NCBI GenBank assembly: GCA_023974075.1
Contig: CM043800.1
Location: 22,758,218 to 22,822,217 of the forward strand
Origin: Chaenocephalus aceratus
Lineage: Eukaryota > Chordata > Actinopteri > Perciformes > Channichthyidae
Reading direction: 5' to 3'
Length of the DNA stretch: 64,000 bases
In this document: positions 25,501-36,835 of the stretch, piece after piece
Layout: every line of letters starts with the position of its first letter
Position numbering within the stretch: the first letter of the stretch is position 1
Notes under the pieces: generated by a model
What the model was told of the DNA's origin: nothing
The model's database searches: none
What the model saw: only the letters and a program-made list of their open reading frames with translations
Translations under genes and position numbers: made by a program

Positions 25501-27700
25501 CACGAGTGAACATTTAGGTCAAAAGAGAAACAAAAATGAGACTAATTACCTCAGCCCTAGGAGAGTCTTTACATTTCCCCCCTCTCATGAATGTTTTTCT
25601 TTCTGGAAAACAAATATGAGATTGAATAACACTCATTTATGACTTTAACAGGTTGTGCTACCAGTGGGGAGCTAACTCAAATTCATTATTCAAATGTTTT
25701 CAATTTCAAATAGTTAGAAATCAAATCAAAAGCAACCACAGGTTTTACAAATTAGAACATGATTGTAGCAGCTGTTATTATGTCTCACTTGTGCCTGTGA
25801 TCTCCTGTTGTCAGTTGGGATGTAATTGGCCTGCCAATGGATAAAAGAATACAACTGAACAAATATAACAGGCGTCCATTAAGGAAAATTAGGGAGTGAA
25901 AACACAATAGATTGTTCATTTTAATAAGGTCAGATGTGAACGCATATTGAAACTAAAAGAACATCACCGTCTTGTCCATAGTGTATCAGACTACATGGAG
26001 ACACCAGGGTCAAAATAAAAATAAAAAGTGGCTACAGAACCGAGAGAGATTGCACGTAAAACAACAAGAAGTTGAGTCTGGGATTTTAATCATTATTAAA
26101 GCCCTGCGCACTTACACTGCATATTTGTCTCTATCTGAAATAGTGCAGAATTAATTAAGCAAAATTAAAATCCAGACAAGCCGTACTCTCCTGGTATTTC
26201 CCCCCAAAGGTATACAGTTTATTCAACAAAAGAAAAATAACTTTCTCTTTCAAGTCTCAGTCGAACCATGGGTGTATTTTTTATTTTTCACTTGTAAGCA
26301 CATTTAAATCCAAACGTCCCTCTCTGCATATTACTCATTTAAATACACACTTACTCCCACTCCAACACTACGATAACGGGATGACAAAAGGACAAAGAAA
26401 TGAATAACAAGCTGTTACTATTAACTCAGAGTATAATATGACACTCAGTTAAAATACAGTTTTTTGCATTCATACATCACTTTCTGAAATGTAGTTTTAA
26501 AGGTTTATCCACACATGTATTAAAACCTACATCCATACATAAAATAAATATGTTCTGACCAGGATTAATATAAAGCAGAGTTAAAGCCTGCAATCAACAA
26601 AAATCCTCTGCTACAGAAACGACAAAAAAAAGTAAAATGAATAGCAAAATGTGAAAGAGTCTCTGTGTGTCAATCAGATCAATAGTTGTTATTAAAATGT
26701 CTCAGCAACCTTTCATTGGACCAACTTTACTCTTATAAAGTGGAGTAAATACACTTCCCCCCCCCCACCTGATAGATTATTAATGATCGATAAAGTGGAG
26801 CTATATTAAGGATGTTCATTATAAAGTGCTAACAGTTTCTTTAGAGCAATCATAGAAATGTGAGGGATGACAACTTGAACCAAAAGCTCTGTAGACAAAG
26901 ACTGTTCTCTGCTATTGAGGATGAATTGCAGGCTTTGTCTTCCGTCTTGATGTGGTCGTCAAAGTTAGATAATGCTGTTCGGCCGCAATCCCACACCAAT
27001 CCTGCAGCCTCGGAGCAATAACTCAACAATCTGACAAAACCCAAGGATGTGTTACCCCTTAAACCGCAATTCAATGTGTTTGACATAAAGATATGTGAGT
27101 TTCCAAAAGAGTTATAGACTTTTTAATATGTTTTTTTATTTCATTTATTGAATGATTGCTTCTATATGCTTGTTGAAAAGTAAAGTATTAACTATAGTTA
27201 TGTACAGCTACACATATTCACAAACATCCTCAATGTAAGTGTTCAAAGGAGGATATTTAATAAAACTTCACCAATAAAATGTTAACAAGTCCACAAGTAT
27301 TGTTTTTTTGTAACATATCAACAGTTTCTAATTACAACAAGGTCATCCATTTCTTGTTTGTGAGACAACAAGATGAACAGATGTTGACAGAACAGATTGT
27401 ATAAACGTGCATAAAGACAGTAAGCTAGAAAGGATGACAGACAGGTTGAACACACAAGGGTACGATACATGACAGTATTCTGTAGGGAAAGCAGAAATAA
27501 AGAAGGACGACAAGCTGCTGTGCTTGGAGACGGCTGAACCGCTGACAGAAATCTGAGCACAGCGAGTGAGAGTGGAAGACTAGGAGGCAGAGAACAAGAA
27601 GGAGGAGGCCATGACATGAGAGAGTGGGTGAGCGAGAGACTGAAACAGAGTTCCGACAATTGGATGAGGAAGTAGAGATGGTGAGCACATGGGTGTGGTT
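22587..27700. other. nphs1 3' untranslated and intergenic DNA, no gene seen
   Basis: Sequence downstream of the nephrin stop includes a C10 run near 23067 and a TTG run near 25040. I see no exon series, RNA gene or complete transposon. The nephrin polyadenylation site could not be placed with confidence. Confidence 0.6.
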
Positions 27701-27717
27701 GGTTAGCAGTTAGCCCA

Positions 27718-27809
27718 TCAGCCTTTCAGGAGTGACAGACACAGGAAAGCAGCGTGGATGATGAGGCCAACGATGAACTTCTGGACCCGGGCAGCTCCCA
27801 GAATGGATA
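27718..27809 (-). CDS. Doubtful terminal exon encoding a hydrophobic, GPI-signal-like tail
   Basis: On the minus strand an AG at 27810-27811 is followed by SILGAARVQKFIVGLIIHAA, then FLCLSLLKG and a stop (27718-27720). A short basic segment followed by a hydrophobic C-terminus is what the last exon of a GPI-anchored protein such as an IgLON member looks like. A possible preceding exon near 28102-28172 is open in only one implausible Trp-rich frame, and no Ig exons were found nearby. The same place also reads as a plus-strand donor (ACTAAG|GTAAGC at 27813/27814). This may be chance. Confidence 0.2.
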
Positions 27810-27810
27810 C

Positions 27811-29230
27811 TAAGGTAAGCATACTATCCTGGATGGATGACTAAATATGAGGCTGCTGAGAGGTGTTTTGGTGAGGTGGACTGAATGGAGAGATTGATGG
27901 AGGATGACAGACAAATGGATGAACAGACGGAGAGTGCTAGATGTGACAAACAGGCAGGCAGTCAGGCTAGGGAAGGCAGAGACGCCTGTACAGCCCAGGG
28001 GACACAGGCCTCATCTTGACATATGCTCTGGAGTGAAATGAAGATTGGCATGACCTGCTAATCTGAGCTGTCACAGCTCATGACGGCCACGGACGCTCAC
28101 CTGTCACACGGCTCCACGCCCGGAGGACGAGCTGCCACCAGGATAGGTCAAGGATCCAGATTCCTTTTCTGCTGGGGGTGGATTCAAACCGAGTCACTGG
28201 CCTAGACCTCCATCCGTCACTCTACCTGCCTCTGCATGGCAGCTGTATCTCTAAAATCATGCAATATGGGACAGCTTTTTACCTACTTCGGTTTTTCTAT
28301 AGTTCTTTTGTTTTGAAGCTAAGGGCAATATGTTGTGAGGGGGAGGAACGAGTATGTTTTTCAGCTGAACCAGACAATGCTGCTCACCAGTACAGGAGTT
28401 CCATTATGCTAAAAGGAGTTCTTTTGACACATCCTCCAATGCCATTTTTTTTTAAACAGGCGACAGTTGGAAACTGAAATGAGATGAAGTTTGATCAATA
28501 GTGCGACAAAGTTCAGCACATGTGTGGGAGGATAGCATAGCATACACAATGTGTGGCCTCAATCACTCATTTTTGACAAATGAATAAAACATGTGGTTTT
28601 GATAATATATGTGTATTTTACAAAGTTTGACATTCAAAGTAAGAAGCTGTGTTTTTTTTGTTTTTTTGGCAAACCGCGTGAGGGTGAGTGGGTGATGCCT
28701 GTGTGCTTTAAGAGGAAGGAGAAGTATAAACCTCAATGAGTGCAACTTCCTGTCTAATACATTTAGCACTGCACAACATGTTCCATAGTGAATGCTTTCT
28801 CACATGCACCCTTTTCATTTGTATTTAAGTGTAGGCTATGTCCAACATTTGGTCATGTTTTGGTTAAACCATTGAAAAATCAAACCCTGCTAAACAGCTG
28901 TCTTTCTGGGAGCTACTGCACACATATTTTATTATTGTGTATCTGCTCCGATTTAGCTGTGTTACCTTGCAGATCTTGAACAAAGTGGTAAATAATGTAA
29001 TACAACTGCATATGTTGGAATTATTTTTGTATTTAGTTGCACTATTTTTTCAGTTTTATTGTGTTGCACTGTTGGAGGAGCCTGTGATCTAAGATGTTCA
29101 TCGTCATAACTACACTGTAGCTATGTACGCATGACCAATAACAGCCTTGAACCTTGAATTCAATTTGATTCACTCTTTCTGCATTCTTATTTCAGCTCCT
29201 CTCCCTTTTAATATGTTTTTTTCCTTTCAG
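27811..29230. other. Intergenic DNA upstream of fxyd5, nothing firm
   Basis: The first coding exon of the FXYD gene starts directly at a splice acceptor (29229-29230), so a non-coding 5' exon must lie upstream. I could not choose one. The GTAAGC donor at 27814 is a possible candidate, but its sequence has several upstream ATGs. Confidence 0.4.
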
Positions 29231-32200
29231 ATGTATTTCTCCTCATTGACCTTCATCCTCTTTGTCATGTTAAAAGGTGAGTGTGTTTAAATAATTGATT
29301 TCAAAGCAGGTTTTAACATTTGCTAAACAGCAGCCACTTTGGTCAAAATCACATCGACATGATTATGGCAAAACGTATGTAAAACGTAAATTGGAAAACT
29401 ACAGTAACGCATGTCAGTTACACAACAATATCCATCTGGAGTTTGCTAGCATTAGCCAGTAGCTTATAAGCTAAGTCATTCCAGATGAGGTAAGACTGTT
29501 ACAGCAACCTGCCTGGGTGGATTGAATGGTGCAATAAGATGTTTTAGTTCAAGAGTTCGACATTTTGCTTGTAAGAGGGACTACATGTTATTTCTTCTTT
29601 CAGAATTGGGTCTTTTTAAACAGCAGCTTGCTTATTAGCAACTTAAAGGGGCACTACAGCCTTTTAGCATGTTGCCTCCATACAATTGTAAACTTGTAAG
29701 AGTGATTTTAAAAGAAAGGTCAAAAATGATCCTGCAGAGGTCAATATATTTATTATTATTATTAAATATATTTTTCCTCACCAGTAGATGGAGTTGACCT
29801 TAAAAACACATGAAACCTTGTCAAAAATGTTATAATAACATTTGAATGTGGATCCTAATATTACTTAACTTGATCCCAGTCAAGATAAGAGTACTTTATC
29901 ACACTTTATATCCAAGAATAACAGATGACGCTGATATAAAAGGTCTATTAGAAACTAAATAAACGTTGTATCCACACAATACTGCTAACACATTAAACAA
30001 TCCTAACACCCATAGTCAAGTTTCCTGCATACGGGTTCATTAAAGTAGTCAGAATCACAGCATTAGCCGATAAAGTGGAGGTTTTGTATAGCTCCGGCAC
30101 TAATGGGAAGGTGCTGAGTGAGTAAACAGACAACGGCCCCACTGTCCCGCAGGCTCTCACAACAATCCAGCTCTGTTGTAGCCAGAGGTTTTGTAAGAGC
30201 CACTTCTTTGTAACTGTGCCGCACTGCCCCACTCACAGGACTTTCACTGTGACATACTCTCAGTGCATCTGCAGGCCTCTCTCCCCTGCACGGCCAGACA
30301 TTCTCCAGTCTGGCCTGTGCCAGGAATACATCACATCACTGTTTGAGAACATCACTGGGGTAAACAACAGGGCCCTTTGGTCTTCCTGTAAAGTTTAGAG
30401 TATGGAGCCATCGCTGTAAGGCTTTATCTGACTTGTGTTTTTGGTGATTAAAATGTGTCTTTTTCCCCCCGCAGTGGCAAGAGCTCAGTCTCCCACAACG
30501 GCGGATCAAATGCAGTCTGTGAGCAACAATATGGCAAACGGAACAACAATGCCCACTGCTCATACTCCCACTGGTACGCATCTCGTGGCCATGCTGAAAA
30601 ATTCCACTTTGCAGCGCTTTTCACTCAGTCTCCAGGCCTTTTCCTTTTTTTACATTTACAACCATATACATAAATGTTAGTCATTATAGTTATTTATCCA
30701 CTTATCTATCAAGCTGCCTGTGTTTAGTCTGTGTTTTGTTCTGTCTTCCTAACTGTCTGTCAGTGGATGGAGGAGGAAAGTTGGTCAAGGAAGAGCTTAA
30801 TGTAACTTTGTTTTACAGTAACTGTTGCGTAGTGCATCTTATTCTATCAAATCATAATTAATTTTTAATGTAATTTTTTTTTAATTCATCTGTGAAGTGA
30901 CAAGTAGACATAGCTAAAGAGTAAAAACAGAAACATATTTATCTATCTATCATCCGTCTTCTTATTTAATCTAATGTCATTTTTTAGCAAAAGGTCAGGC
31001 CTCTCTCAGGTGCATGTGATTCAGTTTCTTTCTTGATGTAACAGGAAGAGGAGTGCAGAGCAGATTCACCAGAGATGCTGACTCATCCCAGGAAACTCCC
31101 GCCACTAAACGCGCCACAAGCCAGCAAACTAGCAAACCAGTCAACGCCACTACAATACAAATGAACAGTACACTAGGTAAGTATGGTGCTGTTAGTGATA
31201 TACATAACTCACATTATTTTAATGAAACCTCATGTGAATTGTATTTGTCTTTCCCTTTAGCTCCCAATAATGGCACAACTAAGCTACAAACCAAGCCAAC
31301 AGGTAACAATCTGCACCCGTCACGTGTTTGAACATCATTGAGTTAGGCGGGTTAAAAGACCATAAGCACTCCAGTATGCTATAACACCACCTTACCAATA
31401 GCTAAGGCTTACAGTAAGCTTTCTCCCCTTTAAAACTAATTATGAGTTAATTAGAAAATGTTAAACTCCCTGTCCTTGTTGAGATATACTGTACAGTACA
31501 GAGGAGCGTTCTGCTGCCATTTACAGTACCAGAGAAAGGGAGAGAACTAAAGAGAGAGAAAATGCTGATATGTGTTTAAAAAGTGTCAGTCTACATTTCC
31601 TAAGAGAGCCATTTGACTAAAAATATTCAGAAATTCAATTAAATATGTAGCATAGGAATGCACCTGGAATTTAGTGAGAGATAATTAGGTATGGCTAAGA
31701 TAAGGAGTCAATATGACCAAAGACAAATATGCTTCCATATAAACTATGAAACTATGCCCTTGCATTATTTTTGCATTAAATTCGGACAGAAAAGGGATCC
31801 ATAAAATCAAAAATGTCATGAAAACTAATGTTTTTACTGTCTATATTTTGTATCCACAGTGACATCTTCCCCATCCACAACTGGGAAAGCCACCAAAGTT
31901 GTTGCCTGGGGTGAATACAAATGTTACTACTTCATAGTTAGCTTCAATGCCACAGGCGTTGCGGTTTCGTTGTTATCTCATGGCAGACTGACAGTGTCAC
32001 AATTCCCTGTCTTCCAAACAAAACCCATGGCAGAGTGGTAGAACAGAGCTCCTCATGGCCTCTCTTGCCGGCAGATTAATGCTTGAGTGTACCTTATGCA
32101 AAGAGAGATAAGATATGTGTGACCTCATGCTGTGCTGTGTTCCCACACTGATAGGGTTTTTATACAACAGCATGTCAGAGAGGATAGTAGATCTGTCTTC

Positions 32201-33544
32201 TATCTCTGACTGTTGTTACCCAGTGATCCTTTCTCTCTTTTGCTTTTCCTCAACTCAATACTTTACTTTCTGCTTCTTATAGACCCGGAGCAGGATAAAG
32301 ATTTCACCTATGGTAAGAAGCTATATTTGCCTTTTCTGTGTGTCATTACCTGTTGCCAAATGTATTTGTCTAATATCTAGTCAGCATATGTCTTTACACT
32401 TGATACAAGACATAATAACTGAAGAGGTAACAATGCAGTGAGATATAGGGTCTTGTTTTTAGACAATGCATCTTCAAGACTCTTGAAAACATCTTATTTT
32501 GAGTTGTATCTCAAATGAAACAAGTTATTTAAGCTGCTATGGTTAATCTTGTTTTAACAAATACATCTTACTTGATTTAAAAAACAAAAACAAATTCTTA
32601 TTGGAAAATCACCAACTAACATCAGAAAACTGAAATCTTTTGAGCATTTCAGTTTTATTTTGGAATAACATTTACATGATCCTGGTCAAATATAGTTCAA
32701 AATGAGTTTTCCCAGCTAATCTCCTTTATCTAAATATCCCATCTTATTTCAAGAAATCTAACCAAGCAAATCTTCACTTGTTCTATTGGCAGATTTGTTT
32801 GACTTATTACAAGCGAGAACACCTTGTTTTCATTATTCTTTTACTTGATTTAGGAGCAGTATTTTTTCCAGTGTGGTCTTGATTCATGTGTTGTGTCCAG
32901 ATTACGAGTCCCTGCGCTATGCTGGACTGACCATCGCAGCAGTCCTTTTCATTGTGGGCATCATGGTCATTGGCTGTAAGTGTGGCTCTGCAATTCACTT
33001 TATTCTGTTGTTAATCACTGCAATTATAGCCCACTGCACTCCTAACTCTTTTGCTTATCTCTGTCTGCAGGTGGCAGGATCTGTCGGCTGCCCAACTGCC
33101 ACAAGAAGTCATCTAAGTAAGAACTTTCTTTCATTCAAGTTAATGTTTGCCTTGTTTGAGAGGTCCATGATTAGCACAAGGGCTGAGTAATTTAAGACAA
33201 TGGACGCTGATGCAAAAGTAATGTTGAACTAAATTACAGTTTGTGAGCAGGAAGCCCTGCTTATATTGCAAGGTGGGGGAAGTGTGGTAGCATGAGTTAG
33301 GTCATTTATATCACAGGCTGCCGGGTGATATATGGCAAACAATCAGTCATGTCAGACATATAATAGCTCCACAGAATGCTGACTAAAATCTCTGATGATT
33401 AATATACAAAAAACTGCAAAGTGCATTGTTTATTTTTCTCATAGTTGTATACTTTTGCTTGATAAATATAATTGATTGCCTAAATAGGGCTTGATACTTG
33501 AATATGTTTTTTTTTTCAGATCTTACCGAGTGGTCCAAGGCTAA
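29231..33544 (+). CDS. fxyd5: FXYD-domain ion-transport regulator with long Ser/Thr-rich ectodomain (dysadherin-like)
   Basis: FXYD proteins are small type I membrane subunits that tune the Na,K-ATPase. Coding exons: 29231-29276, 30475-30573, 31045-31176, 31261-31302, 31860-31910, 32283-32312, 32901-32975, 33071-33116 and 33520-33544, giving 181 aa with consistent phases. Residues 1-19 form a signal peptide (MYFSSLTFILFVMLKVARA). About 20-123 are rich in Thr, Ser, Pro, Asn and Gln with four N-glycosylation sequons. FTYD at 131-134 is the FXYD motif. About 141-158 is the membrane helix (AGLTIAAVLFIVGIMVIG). The tail is CGRICRLPNCHKKSSK then SYRVVQG. Most family members have a short ectodomain. 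Only FXYD5 has a long mucin-like one, and human FXYD5 is 178 aa. The assignment to fxyd5 rather than another FXYD rests on that architecture. Confidence 0.88.
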
Positions 33545-33597
33545 AGAAAGACACCATGTGTACAAATATTACAAGTGCTAAGAAACACTCAACCAAA

Positions 33598-33600
<3 letters not shown>

Positions 33601-33673
<73 letters not shown>
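33601..33673 (+). repeat. (TG)n microsatellite in the fxyd5 3' untranslated region
   Basis: There are about 36 TG units starting 57 bases after the stop codon and ending before the AATAAA signal, so the repeat should be transcribed in the mature mRNA. Confidence 0.95.
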
Positions 33674-33675
<2 letters not shown>

Positions 33676-33727
33676 ACGCGGACATTAGTGACGTTACGCT
33701 GCTTGGTAACAACATTGAAAAACACCC

Positions 33728-33733
33728 AATAAA
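33728..33733 (+). terminator. fxyd5: Polyadenylation signal AATAAA of fxyd5
   Basis: This is a canonical hexamer 184 bases after the stop codon, downstream of the TG repeat. It is the first AATAAA after the last exon. Confidence 0.65.
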
Positions 33734-33744
33734 CAAATAGAAAA

Positions 33745-36700
33745 CGCAATCCATACTGACTTAAGCTTTGTCAAATGTCCTTTCTATACTTAGCAAACTG
33801 CACTTAAAAAGTAAAGCGATTATTCATCTTGGCAAATAACGATGATATGATTCATATTTTAATCACACCTTCAGCCATGAAGCGGCTGGTTTCTAAATGA
33901 ACTTTTTTTTATCTTATAACTGATAACACAGCCATAGGCAGTGTCTCACAGCCAGGATTATTATTATTAAAGGTAATGAAGAATTACCCCTTGACATTGT
34001 GTGTTTGACAATCTCGCACAACACTTCAGGATCTAAAACTGAGAGCTGGGTCACTTTCTCTTCCTGATAGATCCTGCATGCCTTTTACGCCTTCAGTCTC
34101 AACTCAAATGTGATGTTTAGGAAGGGTGTCTAAGCCTCTTAGTGGCTCTATGCTTGTAAGTGAGTAAATCCCTGGATTAAACAAGATCCACTGGCGCATT
34201 ATCTTTGCATCCATATGGCATAAAAATGATGCAGACAACAAACTGGGAGAAAGCAAGCACATTTTATAAACAGAGGACAGCATACCTTAGTAACATACAG
34301 TAGTATCAACTGTTCTGATAAGTATCGGAACAAATCAGAGAGAGCAGATATGCAAACAATTGATTCATGATATGACTGCAATTGAGATACTGTATATAGC
34401 TATATAATATATACACATGGTAAATAATTATTTTAAAAAACAATGTGAATTCCCTTTGCACAAACACATAAGTGAGAGTTCTTCCAGAAAGACAAATGCA
34501 TTTGCACATGTGAACAGTATTCAACATTAAGTCCAAATTGCAGGCACTTTATAAAAGAGTTTTTGGAAAAAACATACTCTCCATCACCACAAATTTCTTT
34601 TTACAAACAATTTATAAATGAACAGTGGAGATAACACATAACCCCTTAAGTATATAAAAAGACCATATAACCAAATACAGTATGTTGTTCTGTGAAGAGA
34701 CACAATGCAAATATATAGGTCTGTAAATACATACAATATATTATAAATTCTAAAAAGAAATGTGTAAGGCCAGGCAAAGCCTTTAGTACAGGGCGCTGAT
34801 GGCTTTATGGACTGCAGCTTTAGAAAACGTGTGCAATTAGACAAACAAAGAGAGACATCGTGCACATGCACATTTGAGTACAGGAATCCTGCAAATTGTG
34901 CAGACGTGTGTATTTGTAGCACGTCTCTGTACTTGATTTTCTTTATTTCTTATCATGCTTACATTTTGTCACCTTGATAAAGATGTTTTCTTTGTTTGCA
35001 TCTTTGTATATGCTTCTTAAGTTGCAGTGCATTGACCTCAGGGACACCGTACTCAAGCCTGTAAAGAAAAGAAATCGGAACCTTTTCCAGATAAATCCCA
35101 ATGAGAAAGAAACAAAAGCTCGACACCTACTTTTGTTACATTTACAAACGCAGTGTCAGAGCAGAGAGCCTTTAACTGAGTAGAGTTTGGTCACATTAGA
35201 ACAGGCTACCAGACTAAAGGCTGCGTTTCGCTTTGAAAAAAAATCTTAAAAGAAAACACTGCTGCCATGCTGTAATATTATGGTTTGTCATTCCGACAGA
35301 AAAAGGGGAAATACTAAGACGTAATAAAAACTGAAATGTGTTGCACTGCAATTTCTGTCCAACTGTCCACCAATTGAAATGTTGGCACATATTGAAGGCT
35401 CATTGGGCAATGCTACGCTTGTGTGACACATACGTACACACAGTGCTCAAATCCGATCATAAAACAAACGCCCAAACAATAATCTCATCTGCCAATGTGT
35501 CTTGGGATGCATCATTTTCTAGGCAACGCCTCAACAGACCTATAACTGCTGTACACACAGTAGAGGACGTGACTACCCAATTGTTTTTGCTCTCAAGTCA
35601 GGCTGGAATGAGGCCAAGCCCTGTCCCCAGTGGCAAGATTAACGGCAGGATTTAGTGGAAGAGCAAAGAGAGTTCCTGCTTTGACAAATCCAGTGTTTAA
35701 CCCCATGTAGCCATCCCCAGTGCGCTTCCTCCATTACAAGTGTCGTCATGATCTACAATTGAAATACCGTCATGTCGATCGGGCGCATGTCCCATTCCCC
35801 TTTAACCTTGGCAAGAGAGAGTTCCCTCTTTATTGCAACAAATAATGCAACCAGTGCGTGGGGTTCTAGGACAGAAAGCTTTCTTTCACAGGACATGATT
35901 GATTTCCATTTAAATGGAAAGAGAGGAGCCATAACGCTTTGTGTGTATAAAACGAAACCATTGTTGGTATTTTTCCAATCATCTGCAGGACTTTATTGAG
36001 ATTAAATCCTCCCTCACACCCAGCTTCTTTCTACCAGTGTGAAGCATTAGTCCAACTCTCTACTGCCCTCAGAGAGCTGCTGTATTTACAACCAGCGGGC
36101 CTAAAGTGAAAGCCTTTCATAACGTAACAGAAAGGGAGGAAGGAAAACAATTCTTTGGGCAGTTGATTCATATAATTTCTTGCAAGATGTTCACACTATT
36201 ATTCACATGTCTCTATTTACGAAGGTTGAGAAGAGGTCGAACAGGTTTTTATCTCTTATTGCTCAACCTCCTGTCACTCCTAATGGGCCTAGAACAGAAG
36301 GTGTCAGACAAGTGAAGTGAGCACTGGGCTGGCTTAGCGTGGATTAGCATGGTTTGTCTAGCTCCTCAACCATTTCACAGGCAGGTCTGTTCCACATGCA
36401 CCGAATCAAACGCAAATACACTTTCACTGCATGGCTGGTAGGAATCATTTCTTGTTTCAGGTAGTTAAAAAAAGGGAATCTCTTGCTGTGCTAAATCATC
36501 CCTTTTAACAAAAGAAGCTTTAAGCCATATTCACTGGCTTGGATTTGGATTCCTCAAATAGAATCCAATTAAAAAGGTTTGAATGCGTTCCAAATGTCCC
36601 CGGCTAAATTGCGTGTTTGTGGTGTATAAACGGCTGGGGCAGAGACTGAAGTATACAACAGTGGAAAGAAAATGCATATGTTTTGTTAGTAGTTGGTGTA

Positions 36701-36835
36701 GTAGCAAACTATGAACTGCATGGAGGAAGCAGGCTGTTGTGCAAATAAATCTGTCCTGAGTCAAAGAGTAGGAGATGACATAACCCGACGCTCCTCTCTT
36801 GTCTGTTTGTTATTGGACTGCTACTCCACCAGGAA
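33745..36835. other. Intergenic DNA between convergent genes, nothing recognised
   Basis: This AT-rich 3.1 kb lies between the ends of fxyd5 (plus) and the unknown membrane-protein gene (minus). It probably contains the latter's 3' untranslated region. I see no exons, RNA genes or complete repeats. Confidence 0.6.
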
